A stretch of 64,000 nucleotides of DNA from Dryocosmus kuriphilus (lineage: Eukaryota; Arthropoda; Insecta; Hymenoptera; Cynipidae), in contig CM076195.1 in the NCBI GenBank assembly GCA_038277395.1, positions 52,771,551 through 52,835,550 of the forward strand, read 5' to 3'. The notes under the pieces were generated by a model. It was not told the origin of the DNA, did not search any database, and worked only from the letters and a program-made list of their open reading frames with translations. This document shows, piece after piece, positions 63,401 to 64,000 of the stretch (its first letter is position 1; every line of letters begins with the position of its first letter). The position numbers were made by a program, and so were the translations under genes.

Positions 63401-64000
63401 TTGCATTTTTCAGCCAAACTGTGTAAAAAAAAATGAAGAAGTTTACGTTCTAGATATAATTTCAGTGCTTGGCGAGCGCGATAAACGTGATGAGAATGCA
63501 CCTGCGTAGCGGGCAGATTTTTCAATAACTATCCAATCCGATTAGTCGCTGAAAAGTGGTTTTCTTTGTATTTCATAACATATTTCACGAATAACTCAAA
63601 AACTACGCGTCTGAACAAAAGAACGAATGAGAACAATTTTACAGACCTTCTTGGGGGAATAAACTTTGTTTCACATTATTTTTTTGTATCTTGCATACTT
63701 TGGCGGGAAATTTGAGAACCTTGATTTTTAATAACGTTTTATCGATTAAAAAAAAAACGTGCATTTTATGAAAAAATGGTTAAAACCAAATTTGTAGAAC
63801 TTTTTAAATTGAATAACCTTGTTCTTCAACATTCTTTAGTATCTTGAATATTTTGGCGGGAAACCACAGTTTTTTAATTTTCATAGCGTTTTCTTGATTA
63901 AACAAGAACCGTTCCTTTTTTTCAAAAAAAGGGTTAAGACAAAATTTGTAGACTTTTTTGAGGCGAACAATTTTACTTTCTAACGTTTTTTTTTGTATCT

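Larger units (their letters stand above)
7430..64000 (+). repeat. Satellite DNA array, ~940-bp unit, about 60 head-to-tail copies
   Basis: The landmark tcaggaggtctca starts at 8277, 9225, 10157, 11091, 12021, 12957, 13893, 14825, 15759, 16694, 17625, 18554, 19491, 20423, 21364, 22299, 23239, 24182, 25122, 26070, 27005, 27940, 28877, 29820, 30760, 31689, 32626, 33561, 34498, 35437, 36383, 37313, 38251, 39188, 40121, 41071, 42009, 42957, 43889, 44834, 45768, 46701, 47638, 48572, 49510, 50451, 51412, 52369, 53320, 54766, 55733, 56690, 57650, 58593, 59531, 60457, 61413, 62371 and 63310. Spacing is 926-967 bp (mean about 940 after removing the 500 N). All units point the same way and none is interrupted by another element. 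Most differences are one- or two-base indels in A/T runs, length changes in the microsatellite, and a small set of shared substitutions. The array runs off the right edge inside sub-repeat C. Confidence 0.97.
42651..64000 (+). repeat. Right-type, more variable satellite block
   Basis: Units here carry gaggcgaac, ttttggacc, gtgggaacagg (with exceptions, such as the unit before 47,638) and atgcaatcc or atgcaaatcc. Both gaagtttgcc and gaagtgtgcc occur in alternation. From about 50.4 kb the units lengthen to 951-967 bp because the ACGACA tract expands. Diversity rises toward the right edge, including a distinct subtype after 56.7 kb, as expected of an older and less homogenised part of an array. 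Confidence 0.75.

Noticed and set aside
8138..63426. Plus-strand frames of about 60-110 codons beginning MMDKTITVGQ or MMDTTITVGQ
   Set aside because: They cross the variable microsatellite, which changes frame between units, and they overlap minus-strand frames of equal length. The repetition comes from the satellite, not from a gene family.
8277..64000. CRISPR array
   Set aside because: The repeated unit is about 940 bp with no short repeat and unique spacer pattern, no cas genes are present, and the sequence context is eukaryotic.

Overview
The window is eukaryotic non-coding DNA. It contains one very large tandem satellite array, from about 7.43 kb to the right edge at 64,000, where the array is still running. 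I find no convincing protein-coding gene, tRNA, rRNA or CRISPR array on either strand. AT-richness, a 500-N scaffold gap, a kilobase-scale satellite and embedded CAGA/ACGACA microsatellites point to a nuclear animal genome. An arthropod is my best guess, from memory of similar dispersed repeats, and I could not verify it.

Layout: (1) 1-7,430 is homopolymer-rich AT sequence with long A, T and G runs, very few C runs, and two short stretches that resemble sequencing adapters. It looks largely like poor-quality consensus and may hold strongly degraded satellite pieces near 4.2-4.5 kb and 6.9-7.3 kb. (2) 7,430-8,276 is a badly diverged edge unit. (3) 8,277-64,000 is a head-to-tail array with 59 visible copies of the landmark tcaggaggtctca. 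Landmark spacing averages about 940 bp (range 926-967, excluding the N gap). (4) A placeholder gap of exactly 500 N lies at 53,939-54,438.

Anatomy of one unit (reference copy 34,498-35,436): a nearly invariant block of about 275 bp with a CpG cluster; three clearly related sub-repeats A, B and C of 153-163 bp; a probable fourth sub-repeat D; then a short variable microsatellite of ACGACA and CAGA motifs. The whole unit may descend from six copies of a nucleosome-sized ~156-bp repeat. Sub-repeats A and B each carry a perfect TTTGGCGGGAAA, the classical E2F-type site. C and D carry degenerate versions at the matching position, so the array holds on the order of a hundred such sites.

The array is structured. 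A homogeneous left block (about 9.2-35.3 kb), a mosaic transition (35.3-42.7 kb) and a more variable right block (42.7-64 kb) differ at linked diagnostic positions. The two leftmost units mostly match the right-hand type. A more diverged third subtype is interspersed after 56.7 kb. Several sites in the transition contain both alternative alleles side by side, which suggests merged consensus.
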